A stretch of 64,000 nt of DNA from Actinophytocola sp963840275 (GTDB lineage Bacteria > Actinomycetota > Actinomycetes > Mycobacteriales > Pseudonocardiaceae): assembly GCA_963840275.1 (NCBI GenBank), contig CAWIYK010000001.1, positions 310,001 to 374,000 on the forward strand, given 5' to 3'. The notes under the pieces are model-generated. The model had not been told where the DNA came from and did no database searches. It was given only the letters and a program-made list of their open reading frames with translations. The translations under genes were made by a program, and so were the position numbers. This document shows, piece by piece, positions 7,669 to 15,634 of this stretch (position 1 is its first letter; every line of letters begins with the position of its first letter).

Positions 7669-8871
7669 ATGGGACGGCGCGTGCTCGGCGTGGTGGTCAC
7701 CGTGATCGCGGTGGCGGTCAGCGTGGTGAGCAGCTTCTACGTGTTCGGCGCGGACGGTTACCTGCCGACCGACGGGTCGCTGCACGCGACGTGGCTGTCG
7801 GGCCTGAGCTTCGTCGCGGCGATCGGCGCGGCCGTCATGCTGTGCTGGCGCCACGAGCGGCCGGAGCTGGTCACCGCGATCGCGCTCGTGCCGTGCCTGC
7901 TGCTGACCTCCGACGCGATGGCCGCGCTCATCGCACTCGCCGCACTCGCCGCGAAGCGCAGGGACCGGGTCCTGTGGGCGGGTGGCGCGCTCGTCTACGC
8001 CGGCACCGCGCTGGCGCTGTGGCGCGACGCGGGCTGGGACCCCTACGTCACGGTCGCCGGCCGCTGGATGTCCACCGAGGACACGCTCGGCAGGGTCGTC
8101 GGTGTGGTGGTCACGGCGGCGGTGCTGACCGCGATCCCGTTGACCGTCGGCATTCTGCGTGGCATCCGGTCGGACCTGACGCGCCGCGAGACCCGCGAGC
8201 GGGAGCTGCGCGACGAGATGACGCGGCAGGAGGAGCGGTCCCGCATCGCGCACGAGATGCACGACGTGCTGGGGCACCGGCTCTCGTTGCTGTCGCTGCA
8301 GGCCGGCGCGCTCGAGGTGAACGCGCCGCCCGCGGCCGGCGACGTCGCGCGCACCGTGCGGACCACGGCGAAACAGTCCCTCGACGACCTCCGCCAGGTG
8401 ATCGGCGTCCTGCGCGACGGCCGGGAGTTCCTCACCTCCGACGGCTCGCCGGCGCCGCCGGCGCCCGCGCTGACCGACCTGCCGCGGCTGGTCGCCGACA
8501 CCCGCCGCGCCGGCGTGCCGGTGGACCTGACCGTGCTGCTCGACCACGCGGCACACGCGCCGGCCCCGCTCGGGATGGCGGTGTACCGGATCGTGCAGGA
8601 GTCGCTGACGAACGTGCTGCGGCACGCGCCGGGTGCCGGCGGGGACGTGGTGGTGCGTGGTGGCCCCGGCGTCGGGGTGACGATCGAGGTCGTCAACCCG
8701 TTGGTGGCGGCCCCGCCGGCGCGGGGCTCCGGCACCGGGCTGACCGGCATTGCCGAGCGGGCGCACCTGTTGGGCGGCAACGTCAGCGCGGGGCCCACCG
8801 CGCAGGGCGTGTTCGCGGTCCGCGCCTGGCTGCCGTGGACGGTCGGCCAGCCCCCTAACATGTCCCGGTGA
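7669..8871 (+). CDS. Sensor histidine kinase (NarL/DesK type)
   Basis: 400 residues. About five hydrophobic segments occupy residues 5-165, with almost no extracellular domain, so the signal is probably sensed within the membrane. A short coiled linker leads to RIAHEMHDVLGHRL, in which His198 is the predicted phosphorylation site of the HisKA_3 class. The ATPase half has the N-box VYRIVQESLTNVLRHA and the glycine box GSGTGLTGI. It overlaps the response regulator by GTGA, so the two are translationally coupled. The stimulus is unknown. Confidence 0.92.
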   Translation: MGRRVLGVVVTVIAVAVSVVSSFYVFGADGYLPTDGSLHATWLSGLSFVAAIGAAVMLCWRHERPELVTAIALVPCLLLTSDAMAALIALAALAAKRRDRVLWAGGALVYAGTALALWRDAGWDPYVTVAGRWMSTEDTLGRVVGVVVTAAVLTAIPLTVGILRGIRSDLTRRETRERELRDEMTRQEERSRIAHEMHDVLGHRLSLLSLQAGALEVNAPPAAGDVARTVRTTAKQSLDDLRQVIGVLRDGREFLTSDGSPAPPAPALTDLPRLVADTRRAGVPVDLTVLLDHAAHAPAPLGMAVYRIVQESLTNVLRHAPGAGGDVVVRGGPGVGVTIEVVNPLVAAPPARGSGTGLTGIAERAHLLGGNVSAGPTAQGVFAVRAWLPWTVGQPPNMSR

Positions 8872-9530
8872 CTCCGCTGCGGGTGCTGCTCGTCGACGAT
8901 GACCCGCTCGTCCGCACCGGCCTGTCGATGATCCTCGCCAGCACGCCGGACATCGTGGTCGTCGCGGAGGCGGGGGACGGCGACGAGGCCGTCGCGCGGG
9001 TGTCCGCGCACTCCCCGGACGTGGTGATCATGGACATCCGCATGCGCAGGATGGACGGTCTCGCCGCGACCGCGGCCGTGATGGCGCTGCCTCGGCCGCC
9101 CAAGGTCCTCGTGCTCACCACGTTCGACCTCGACGAGTACGTGTTCGACGCGCTCGCCGCCGGCGCGGCCGGGTTCCTGCTCAAGGAGGGCTCGCCGCAG
9201 GAGATCATCGACGCGGTCCGTGTCGTCGCGGCCGGCGAGCTGATGCTGTCACCGCACACCACGCGCAAGCTCGTCGGGCACTTCGTCGCGGCACGGGCCA
9301 ACCCGCGCCGCCAGCGGGCCGTGACCCGGCTCGGCTCGCTGAGCGACCGCGAGCGCCAGGTCGTGACGGCCGTCGCGCGGGGCAAGTCGAACGCGGACGT
9401 CGCCGCGGAGCTGTACCTGAGCGAGGCGACCGTGAAGACGCACATCACGAGGACGTTCGCGAAGCTGGACGTGTCGAACCGGGTGCAGCTGACGATCTTC
9501 GCCTACGAAGCCGGGCTGGTCTCGGCCTAG
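8868..9530 (+). CDS. LuxR/NarL-type response regulator
   Basis: 220 residues. The receiver domain has the acidic cluster at residues 10-12, phospho-acceptor Asp56 (VVIMDIRM), the Thr in VLTTF and Lys in FLLKEGS. The C-terminal LuxR helix-turn-helix is LSDRERQVVTAVARGKSNADVAAELYLSEATVKTHITRTFAKL in consecutive segments. It pairs with the kinase directly upstream. Its stop shares CTAG with the next convergent gene. Confidence 0.93.
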   Translation: MTPLRVLLVDDDPLVRTGLSMILASTPDIVVVAEAGDGDEAVARVSAHSPDVVIMDIRMRRMDGLAATAAVMALPRPPKVLVLTTFDLDEYVFDALAAGAAGFLLKEGSPQEIIDAVRVVAAGELMLSPHTTRKLVGHFVAARANPRRQRAVTRLGSLSDRERQVVTAVARGKSNADVAAELYLSEATVKTHITRTFAKLDVSNRVQLTIFAYEAGLVSA

Positions 9531-9946
9531 GTCCAGGCGCCCGGCAGAAGCGTGATCGAGATTCGGCTACCGGGTCCGTCCGGCCGGACGTGGACGTCGA
9601 TGTCGGTGCTGACCTGCATCGCCATCCACAGCCCACGCACCCGCAGATCGGTGGGCAGCCGGTTGCGGTGGACCTCCGGCAGGGCGGCCGCGGCCAGCAC
9701 CTCGCAGCGCAGTCCGGTCGCCCCACGCCGCAGCGTGACCTCGATGTCCTCCTCGGCGGGCGCGGTCGTGCCCGCGGTGGTGACGGCCTCGTTGACCACC
9801 AGCACCACGGCGTTCAGCAGGTCGGTGTTCGGCACCAGGGGAGCGGCGTTGGTGAACACCCACTTGCGTAGTTCTGCGGGGCGCTTCGGTTCGAAGGCCG
9901 CGATCAGACGCGTGGCGCGTACCAACGCCTGGGGTCTGTCAGCCAC
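9527..9946 (-). CDS. HATPase_c-fold ATP-binding protein (anti-sigma or serine-kinase-like)
   Basis: 139 residues. NAVVLVVNEAVTTAGTTA is a weak N-box and LPTDLRVRGLWMAMQVSTDIDVHVRPDGPGSRISITL matches the C-terminal strand-helix-strand of RsbW/SpoIIAB-like ATPases. The core His/Asn metal ligands are poorly conserved, so catalytic activity is doubtful. The GTG start lies inside the end of the MEDS-STAS gene (8-bp overlap), implying coupled translation. It is the last gene of a signalling operon and probably forms a switch with the STAS partners. Confidence 0.72.
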   Translation of the reverse strand: MADRPQALVRATRLIAAFEPKRPAELRKWVFTNAAPLVPNTDLLNAVVLVVNEAVTTAGTTAPAEEDIEVTLRRGATGLRCEVLAAAALPEVHRNRLPTDLRVRGLWMAMQVSTDIDVHVRPDGPGSRISITLLPGAWT

Positions 9947-10547
9947 GACCCATTCCCTCACACACCAGACGTTCCGCGGTCGGGTCGAACAGCTGGATGA
10001 CCTTGCGGGGCACCGGCTGCGGGTGCAGGAGCCGCACGCTGCCCGCCGCGGCGGCGTACATCGCGGCGACTCCGCCCGCGTCGATGAACCGCAGTGACGC
10101 CACGTCGATCGTGAGCGGGTCGGACGCGCCACGCATCGCCTCGATCACGGCGTGCCGGTTGCTGACGTCGACCTCGCCGGCGAGACGCAGCACGTCACCG
10201 TGCCGGGTGATCCGCAGTACCCCGTCGTCGTACAGGGCGGGCGCCACGAGCGCGTCGGAGTGCCTGGCGAGGACATCGGCGCGTTGCGTGCCGGTGAGGG
10301 AGCGGTTGTCGTACAGGCAGAGCTTGCGTTCGCCGGACAGCACGGTGGCCTCGGCCCCGCACGGCGACGGCCCGGAGTAGGCGTCGGCCGGCGGGCGTCC
10401 GTCCTCGCGCAGCCTGCGCACGAACCAGTCCGGGTCGGCGCCGAAGAACACCACGCGGTCACCCGCTCCGACGAACGCCGACGCGACCTCGGCCCGCTGT
10501 TCCTCGCTGACCGACAGCAGGCATGCATGTGGGTCTGTATGCGCCAC
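9939..10547 (-). CDS. MEDS-STAS two-domain regulatory protein
   Basis: 202 residues. The N-terminal 95 residues (ACLLSVSEEQRAEVASAFVGAGDRVVFFGADPD and onward) match the MEDS domain, a DcmR-like sensory fold related to KaiC/RecA. The rest is a STAS domain: LRLAGEVDVSNRHAVIEAM, then PLTIDVASLRFIDAGGVAAM. In anti-sigma antagonists a Ser or Thr precedes the last helix; here that position is Asp-Ala (IDAGG), so phosphorylation control may be absent. It sits between the CheR-PAS gene and the ATPase gene of the same operon. Confidence 0.8.
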   Translation of the reverse strand: MAHTDPHACLLSVSEEQRAEVASAFVGAGDRVVFFGADPDWFVRRLREDGRPPADAYSGPSPCGAEATVLSGERKLCLYDNRSLTGTQRADVLARHSDALVAPALYDDGVLRITRHGDVLRLAGEVDVSNRHAVIEAMRGASDPLTIDVASLRFIDAGGVAAMYAAAAGSVRLLHPQPVPRKVIQLFDPTAERLVCEGMGRG

Positions 10548-10619
10548 CCGTCCATCGTTCGGGACGGCCGCGGTCCCGTCAACCGGAGTGGCCCGCTGTG
10601 CCCGATTCGTAGCCGCGCA

Positions 10620-12491
10620 TCACTGGGTGGTGTCCGGCTCGGCGTCCTGCGGCTCCATCAGCAGGATGCCACCCTGGATCTCGCCCGCCGGGCTGCGCAG
10701 CGGCGCACAGTGCAGTCGCAGCGTGATCTTCCTGCCGCGCCGGTTGACCGCCCGCAGCGTCGTCGTCGCCTCGAAGTCGACGTCCTGCAACGCGGAGCGC
10801 ACGGTCGGCCGCAGCTCCGACACCGGCAGCCCGATGTCCAGGTTCAGCAGGTGTTGCCCGATCGCCTCGTGCTGCCGCAGGCCCCACAGCTCCTCCGCGC
10901 CGAGGTTCCAGGCCACCACCCGCATCTCCATGTCCACCACGACGACACCGGACCGGATCGACGTCAGCACCGCCTCGAGGAAGTCGTTCACCTCGTCCAG
11001 CTCGACGCTGCGCTCACGGAGCGTGTCGTTGATGGCCTGCAGCTCATCGTTGGTGGACTGGAGTTCCTCGTTCGTGGTCTCCAGCTCTTCGTTGGTGGAC
11101 TGGAGTTCCTCGTTCGTCGTCTCGAGTTCCTCGACCGTGGACTGGAGTTCCTCGTTCGTGGTCTCCAGTTCCTCGTTGGTCGACTGCAGCTCCTCGTACG
11201 CCGTCTCCAGCTGCCGGTTGGTGTGCGCCAGCTCGTCGAGCAGCGCCCGCGCCGAGGTGACGTCGTGGAACACGATCGACACGCCGAGCATCCGGCCGTC
11301 CGCGTGCGTCAGCGGGTTCGCGTGGATCTCCAGCCAGACCGACTCGCCGACACCGCGCTGCCACTCGATGTCCTTGATCCGGATGCCGCGTCGCTCGACC
11401 TTCGCCTGGTCGACGTACGCGCGCAGTTCCACCGGTCGGTAGGACAGCTCCAGGTCGCGCAGCGGCCGGCCGACGTCCCGGCTCGACAGCCCGAACATCG
11501 CCTCGGCCTGCTGGTTGACCAGCGCGACCGCGTCGTCGCCGCTCACCACGACCTGCGCGACCGGACCGGCGGCGAACGCGTGCCCCAGCAGCTGGTCGAG
11601 GTTGCCGATCTCGCCCTGCCGGTCGTGGCTGAACGCCGGCCCGGCGAAGTTCCCCACCCCGGCCGGGGCGGCCGCCGTCTTGCGGAACACGCGGTGCTTG
11701 AAGTCGAACGCGTCGAAGATCCGCGTGTGCGACAACAGCATCTCCGCCTTGCCGAGGAACAGCAGACCGCGCGGGGCGAGCGCGAAGTGCAGCCTGCCGA
11801 GGATCTTCGTCTGGGTCTCGGCGTTGAAGTACATCAGCGTGTTCCGGCACACCAGCAGGTCGATCCGGGAGATCGGCGCGTCCTGCACCAGGTCGTTGCG
11901 GCCGAAGATCACCGAGCGGCGGAGGTCCTTGCGGAACACGTACTGGTCGCCGTGGCGCTCGAAGTAGGTGGCGACCATGTCCGGCGGCATGTCCTCGACG
12001 GCGGCCTCCGGGTAGGTGGCCTGCCGCGCCTCGGTCAGCGCGTCCTCGTCGACGTCGGTCGCGTAGATCTTGACCCGCTGCCGGAACCGGTCCGGCCCGA
12101 TCGCCTCCGCGAACACCATGGCGAGGGTGTAGGCCTCCTCGCCGGACGCGCAGCCCGCGCTCCAGATCCGCACCTGGTCGTCCGGCGACCGCTCGGCGAG
12201 CAGTGCGGGCACCAGGTCGGTGCGCAGGTGCTCCCACGCCTCCGGGTCCCGGAAGAAGCTGGTGACGTTGATGAGGATCGTGTTGAACAGCGCGCTGAAC
12301 TCCTCGGAGTTCACCTGGAGATGGTCGATGTACTCCGAATAGCCGTCGATGCCGACCTGGCTCATCCGCCTGCGCACCCGGCGGGCGAGGCTGGTGCGCT
12401 TGTACCCGGTGAAATCGAAGCCGCGGGACTCCTTGAGATACAGCAGCACTGCCTCGAAGTCACCGTTGAGCTGGCTGGACGCGTCCTCCAC
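10620..12491 (-). CDS. CheR-type methyltransferase fused to coiled coil and PAS domains
   Basis: 623 residues from a GTG start 17 bp after the STAS-ATPase stop. Residues 8-270 are a CheR domain: an all-helical N-part (YKRTSLARRVRRRM), the SAM loop IWSAGCASGEEAYTLAM, and RIDLLVCRNTLMYFN. A PAS domain follows (about 310-420), then a long coiled coil built of EELQSTN/EELETTN heptads, then a second PAS domain (about 500-610). CheR enzymes methylate glutamates on chemoreceptors. No receptor, CheA or CheY gene is present, so the target is unknown and a non-chemotactic role is likely. The linked CheB-type gene would reverse the reaction. Confidence 0.87.
   Translation of the reverse strand: MEDASSQLNGDFEAVLLYLKESRGFDFTGYKRTSLARRVRRRMSQVGIDGYSEYIDHLQVNSEEFSALFNTILINVTSFFRDPEAWEHLRTDLVPALLAERSPDDQVRIWSAGCASGEEAYTLAMVFAEAIGPDRFRQRVKIYATDVDEDALTEARQATYPEAAVEDMPPDMVATYFERHGDQYVFRKDLRRSVIFGRNDLVQDAPISRIDLLVCRNTLMYFNAETQTKILGRLHFALAPRGLLFLGKAEMLLSHTRIFDAFDFKHRVFRKTAAAPAGVGNFAGPAFSHDRQGEIGNLDQLLGHAFAAGPVAQVVVSGDDAVALVNQQAEAMFGLSSRDVGRPLRDLELSYRPVELRAYVDQAKVERRGIRIKDIEWQRGVGESVWLEIHANPLTHADGRMLGVSIVFHDVTSARALLDELAHTNRQLETAYEELQSTNEELETTNEELQSTVEELETTNEELQSTNEELETTNEELQSTNDELQAINDTLRERSVELDEVNDFLEAVLTSIRSGVVVVDMEMRVVAWNLGAEELWGLRQHEAIGQHLLNLDIGLPVSELRPTVRSALQDVDFEATTTLRAVNRRGRKITLRLHCAPLRSPAGEIQGGILLMEPQDAEPDTTQ
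11035..11215. repeat. 42-bp tandem repeats encoding coiled-coil heptads
   Basis: About four imperfect copies of a 42-bp unit, each encoding EELQSTNEELETTN-like double heptads in the CheR-PAS protein. Copies differ mostly at third codon positions (GAG/GAA, TCC/TCG), so the repeat is kept at the protein level. Unit number could vary between strains by slippage. Confidence 0.85.
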
Positions 12492-12508
12492 CAACCGGAC
12501 AGTACGCG

Positions 12509-13270
12509 CTATCGGCTCACGTTTCCGACCTCGGTGCGCAGTGTCGCCCACACGACCTTGCCGCCCGCCGACGTCTGCGAGCAGCCCCAGGCCACGGCGA
12601 CCTGTGCGACGAGCAGCAACCCGTGCACTCCGACCATGGCGCCGCGCGGGTCCAGCATCGCGACCACGCCGGGTTCGTCGTCGTACACCGCGACGCTGAG
12701 CAGCCCCCGCCGTAGCTCGATCCGCACCACCGGCCGCGAGCGGGTGTGCACGACCGCGTTGGACACCAGCTCGTTGACCAGCAGGGAAGCGTCGTCGGCG
12801 AGCTCGGTGACGGCCCATGCCGTGCACGTGCGCCGCACGAACTCGCGAGCCGTGCGGATGCTCGTCAGCTCGTTGGACAGCCGGAGGCGGTCCACGCGCC
12901 GCGGCGGCGGCTCGTCGATCGCGGCGACCGCGGCACGCACGCTGTCCCGGACCGGCACGTAGCGGGCGATCCGGCTGCGGTCCAGCAGCTCCCGGCTCCT
13001 GCCGCTCCCGCGCACGAGCAGCAGCGGCACCCCCGGCCACTGCGTGAGCCGCGTGTGGACCGTCGCGAACACGGCGAACGCGGCGGCGGAGTGGATCCGC
13101 AGGCGGGCGAGGTCGACGACGATCGCCCTCGGCTGGTCGGCGCCGATCTTCGTCAGGTGGTCCCGGAGCTGGCTGTAGGTGGCGACGGCGAGCTGTCCGC
13201 TCGGGGCGACCACGGCGGTGTCGTCCCACATCCAGTCGTCGATCTCGAGCTCGGGCGCTGCGGCGGTCAC
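12509..13270 (-). CDS. STAS domain protein with C-terminal HATPase
   Basis: 253 residues. The N-terminal half is a STAS fold (VVAPSGQLAVATYSQLRDHL, then PRAIVVDLARLRIHSAAAFAVF), with His-Ser where anti-sigma antagonists often have a phosphorylatable Ser. The C-terminal half is an RsbW-like ATPase with an intact N-box LLVNELVSNAVVHT and a DDEPGVV segment. Fusion of antagonist and kinase-like domain in one chain suggests a self-contained partner-switch module. It is 6 bp downstream of the CheB-type gene. Confidence 0.82.
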   Translation of the reverse strand: MTAAAPELEIDDWMWDDTAVVAPSGQLAVATYSQLRDHLTKIGADQPRAIVVDLARLRIHSAAAFAVFATVHTRLTQWPGVPLLLVRGSGRSRELLDRSRIARYVPVRDSVRAAVAAIDEPPPRRVDRLRLSNELTSIRTAREFVRRTCTAWAVTELADDASLLVNELVSNAVVHTRSRPVVRIELRRGLLSVAVYDDEPGVVAMLDPRGAMVGVHGLLLVAQVAVAWGCSQTSAGGKVVWATLRTEVGNVSR

Positions 13271-13276
13271 GGCGGC

Positions 13277-14290
13277 CTAACCGCTCTGTGCTCGGCTGGT
13301 GCCCAGGATGTGTCGCTTGAGCACGTCCACCGCGTCGTTCGTCTCCTCGGCCATCCGGTCGTGCCGCTCGGCGACGCGCAGGCTGCCGCGCGCGCGGGCC
13401 AGGCGAGCCATGTGCTCGCTCAGCGCGGCCTTCTCCTCGAGGGAGCGCAGTGCCGTCCACAGCGCGCGGTCCAGCGCCGTCTCCTGCGCGGCGAGGAGCG
13501 CGTCGGCCGTCCACGCGTGTCCGACGCGGCAGCGGTACCGGTGGCCGGCGTCGATGTCTGCCAGGACCCCCTGGCAGTCCGGGCAGGAGAACCCCGACGG
13601 TCTACCCACGGTCTCTGCCCCCGCGATCTCGCGATCCGGGCGCCAGCCGGCGCTCGCGATGTCGTTCTCCCAGCGCAGCAGCCGCGGCGGCGCGACGGTG
13701 GCGGCCGCCGTGGCGTCGAGCCGCTCGGCGGCGAGCTCGCCGAGCACCTTGCCGATGCCGGCCGCCGGCAACACGTGGTCGGCGGTCAGCGACCGCAGCG
13801 CGTGGTCGGGCATGCTCCGGTGCAGGGCGTCCTCGGGGTCCTGCACGATCACCCGGCCGCCGCGGCCGGCGATCGCGTGGAGCCCGGCGACGCCGTCGTC
13901 CAGCACCCCGGACAGCAGGACCCCGGTAACCGCGGGCCCCGCGGCGATGGCCGCGGACCGGAACAACGCGTTGATCGCCGGGCGGTGCCCGTTCTCGGTC
14001 GGGCCGGGGGACAGCGCGACGGCGTCCTCCATCACCATCAGGTGGTGGTCCGGGCGGCAGACGTAGATCCGGCCCGGCGCCAGCGGCTCGCCGTTCGTGG
14101 CGGCCGCGGCCGGCAGCGGCCCGACGCGGTCGAGGATGGCGGGCAGCGCGCTGGTGGCGCCGGCCGGCAGGTGCAGCACGACGAGAACGCTGGCCGGCAG
14201 ATCGGACGGCAGGCCGGATGCCATGGCGCACAAGGCTTCCACCCCGCCCGCCGAGGCTCCGACGACGACGATGTCTCGCCGGGCTCTCAT
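13277..14290 (-). CDS. CheB-type methylesterase, stand-alone, with C-terminal Zn-ribbon-like part
   Basis: 337 residues. The catalytic triad is visible: Ser13 in VVGASAGG, His40 in VLHLPAG and Asp132 in SGVLDDGVAGL. Unlike chemotaxis CheB there is no receiver domain. Instead a C-terminal extension holds CPDCQG and YRCRVGHAW, probably a small metal-binding knuckle, and a helical tail. It presumably removes methyl or amide groups placed by the CheR-PAS partner. The first ATG, MRARRDIVVVGASAGG, fits family starts. Confidence 0.87.
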   Translation of the reverse strand: MRARRDIVVVGASAGGVEALCAMASGLPSDLPASVLVVLHLPAGATSALPAILDRVGPLPAAAATNGEPLAPGRIYVCRPDHHLMVMEDAVALSPGPTENGHRPAINALFRSAAIAAGPAVTGVLLSGVLDDGVAGLHAIAGRGGRVIVQDPEDALHRSMPDHALRSLTADHVLPAAGIGKVLGELAAERLDATAAATVAPPRLLRWENDIASAGWRPDREIAGAETVGRPSGFSCPDCQGVLADIDAGHRYRCRVGHAWTADALLAAQETALDRALWTALRSLEEKAALSEHMARLARARGSLRVAERHDRMAEETNDAVDVLKRHILGTSRAQSG

Positions 14291-14302
14291 GTGCCGGCCT
14301 CC

Positions 14303-14662
14303 TCAGTCGGCGCCTTCGCCGTGTTCCCGGTCGGCGTCCGCGGCCGCCCGGTGTTCCTTCGCCTTGCGGAGATAGACGACGCGCTGTGCCGGGACCGAGT
14401 CGCCGGCGAGGCGCTCGAAGCTCTCGGCGGCGCGATCGTGCGCCCTGGCGGCGGAGTCGTGCGCGATGCGGTCGCGGCGGACGGCCTCGTCCCGCCGGAC
14501 CACCGCCTGCGCGGCGGCGTCGTCACCGCGCGCGGCGCCGGCCTTGAGCTGGACGATGCGCTCGCGGAGCTCCGCCGCACGGATGCCGGCTTCCTCGGCG
14601 CGCTGCCGTGCCTGAGCGGCCGCCTCATGCCGGCCCGCCTGTCTGTCGGCATCGCTGTCCAT
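14303..14662 (-). CDS. Helical hypothetical protein heading the signalling operon
   Basis: 119 residues, nearly all helical and rich in Ala, Arg, Glu and Asp (AARGDDAAAQAVVRRDEAVRRDRIA), with strong coiled-coil character and no membrane segment. It is not recognised as a named domain. It starts the minus-strand operon and ends 12 bp before the CheB-type gene, so it is probably an adaptor or scaffold for that system; this is an inference from position only. Confidence 0.65.
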   Translation of the reverse strand: MDSDADRQAGRHEAAAQARQRAEEAGIRAAELRERIVQLKAGAARGDDAAAQAVVRRDEAVRRDRIAHDSAARAHDRAAESFERLAGDSVPAQRVVYLRKAKEHRAAADADREHGEGAD

Positions 14663-14729
14663 GTCGAGTTCGAGTGTAGCCCCGAGCAGTGCGAGTTTGT
14701 TCGTAAGCGCACGTGGGTACGCCCCCGCG

Positions 14730-14852
14730 GTGACCGACCTGAACCCGATCTACACCCAGTTGCTGGCGGAGCGTCCGATCGACGACCCGCCGAGTGTGGA
14801 CCCGTCACCGGCCGAGTCCGAGTCGCCCACTGAGCAGGACGAGCGCGTGTAG
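14730..14852 (+). CDS. Possible 40-residue small protein
   Basis: A GTG start gives VTDLNPIYTQLLAERPIDDP followed by an acidic Pro/Ser/Glu-rich tail ending DERV. Composition is more protein-like than the shadow frames, but there is no clear ribosome site and no family match that I recognise. It is divergent from the signalling operon. Longer in-frame starts exist upstream with low-complexity Ser-rich sequence. Confidence 0.35.
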   Translation: MTDLNPIYTQLLAERPIDDPPSVDPSPAESESPTEQDERV

Positions 14853-15126
14853 AGCCGCTTCCGAGTGGACACGCTGGCGGCGCTGCTAGAGACAATCCTG
14901 GTGTCCGAGTAAGAAGAACGGCCGCGCTCGACGGTTAGTGCCGTGTTAGCGGCCTGCGTCAGGCTGACCGGATGAGGGCACGAACAGTCGCAAGCGTCCT
15001 GGTTGCCGTGGCGGCCGCTTCCTTTCCGGTCAGGTCCAGGCGGTGCCCGCCGCCGAGTGGGGTGGTCGCAGACACCGGCGGTCACCGTGGAGAACGGGCC
15101 CGCCGACGGCGGCGGAGGTAGAGCAT

Positions 15127-15579
15127 TTATTCCTGACGTGGCCATGGGGTGCCCTGCAGCGCCTCGATGCGCTCGTTCAGGCTGCGGAGCAGCCGATACA
15201 GCTCGGCGCAGTCGTCCTCCGGCCAGTCCGCGACGACCTTGCCGAGCCCGGCCCGGTAGCGCTCGCGGTCGGCGGACAGGCGGGTGGCGCCGGTCGGCGT
15301 GATCCGCAGCTTGCGGGCGAGCCCGCCGGCGGGGTCGGGGATCCGCTCGACCAGCCCGTCGCGCAGCATCGCGCCGACCTGCCTGGTGACCGTCGAGATC
15401 TCGAGCTGCAGCGCGCCGGCCACCTCGCGGGCGGTCATCGGACCGGTGGCGTCGATGCGGCTCAGCACCAGGTACGCCGACCGTTCGAGGACGCCCTTGG
15501 CGACGGTCGCCAACTGATGGCGGCTGACCAGCGTCAGTTCGCGTTCGATGTCGTCCAGCAGGTGTTCTCTACCACGCAT
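15127..15579 (-). CDS. MarR family transcriptional regulator
   Basis: 150 residues starting MRGREHLLDDIERELTLVSR. The winged helix is LSRIDATGPMTAREVAGALQLEISTVTRQVGAML with the wing DPAGGLARKLRITPTG. No Cys is present in the protein, so a redox sensor is unlikely. It is divergent from an MFS drug-exporter gene, the classical arrangement for a repressor released by the exporter's substrate. The start was chosen at the ATG just after the intergenic operator; upstream codons lie inside the MFS gene. Confidence 0.88.
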   Translation of the reverse strand: MRGREHLLDDIERELTLVSRHQLATVAKGVLERSAYLVLSRIDATGPMTAREVAGALQLEISTVTRQVGAMLRDGLVERIPDPAGGLARKLRITPTGATRLSADRERYRAGLGKVVADWPEDDCAELYRLLRSLNERIEALQGTPWPRQE

Positions 15580-15620
15580 GGCCTGGTCCTGGATCGTCGA
15601 TGTGTAGCGTGCAAGTCTTG

Positions 15621-15631
15621 TGTACCGTACA
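15621..15631. promoter_or_regulatory. Candidate MarR operator upstream of the exporter
   Basis: TGTACCGTACA is an 11-bp palindrome around one central base. It lies in the 55-bp gap between the MarR and MFS starts, four bases before the chosen GTG of the exporter. Binding by the neighbouring MarR protein is an inference. Confidence 0.45.
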
Positions 15632-15634
15632 TAT

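Noticed and set aside
10152..12962. A 936-codon plus-strand frame with VFL/VRG repeats
   Set aside because: It is the reverse image of the CheR-PAS heptad repeats, so its repetitive look comes from the real gene on the other strand.
12492..13514. 5' extension of the CheR-PAS frame by 341 codons
   Set aside because: The extension is the frame-shifted image of the STAS-HATPase gene. The GTG at 12491 matches the normal family start.
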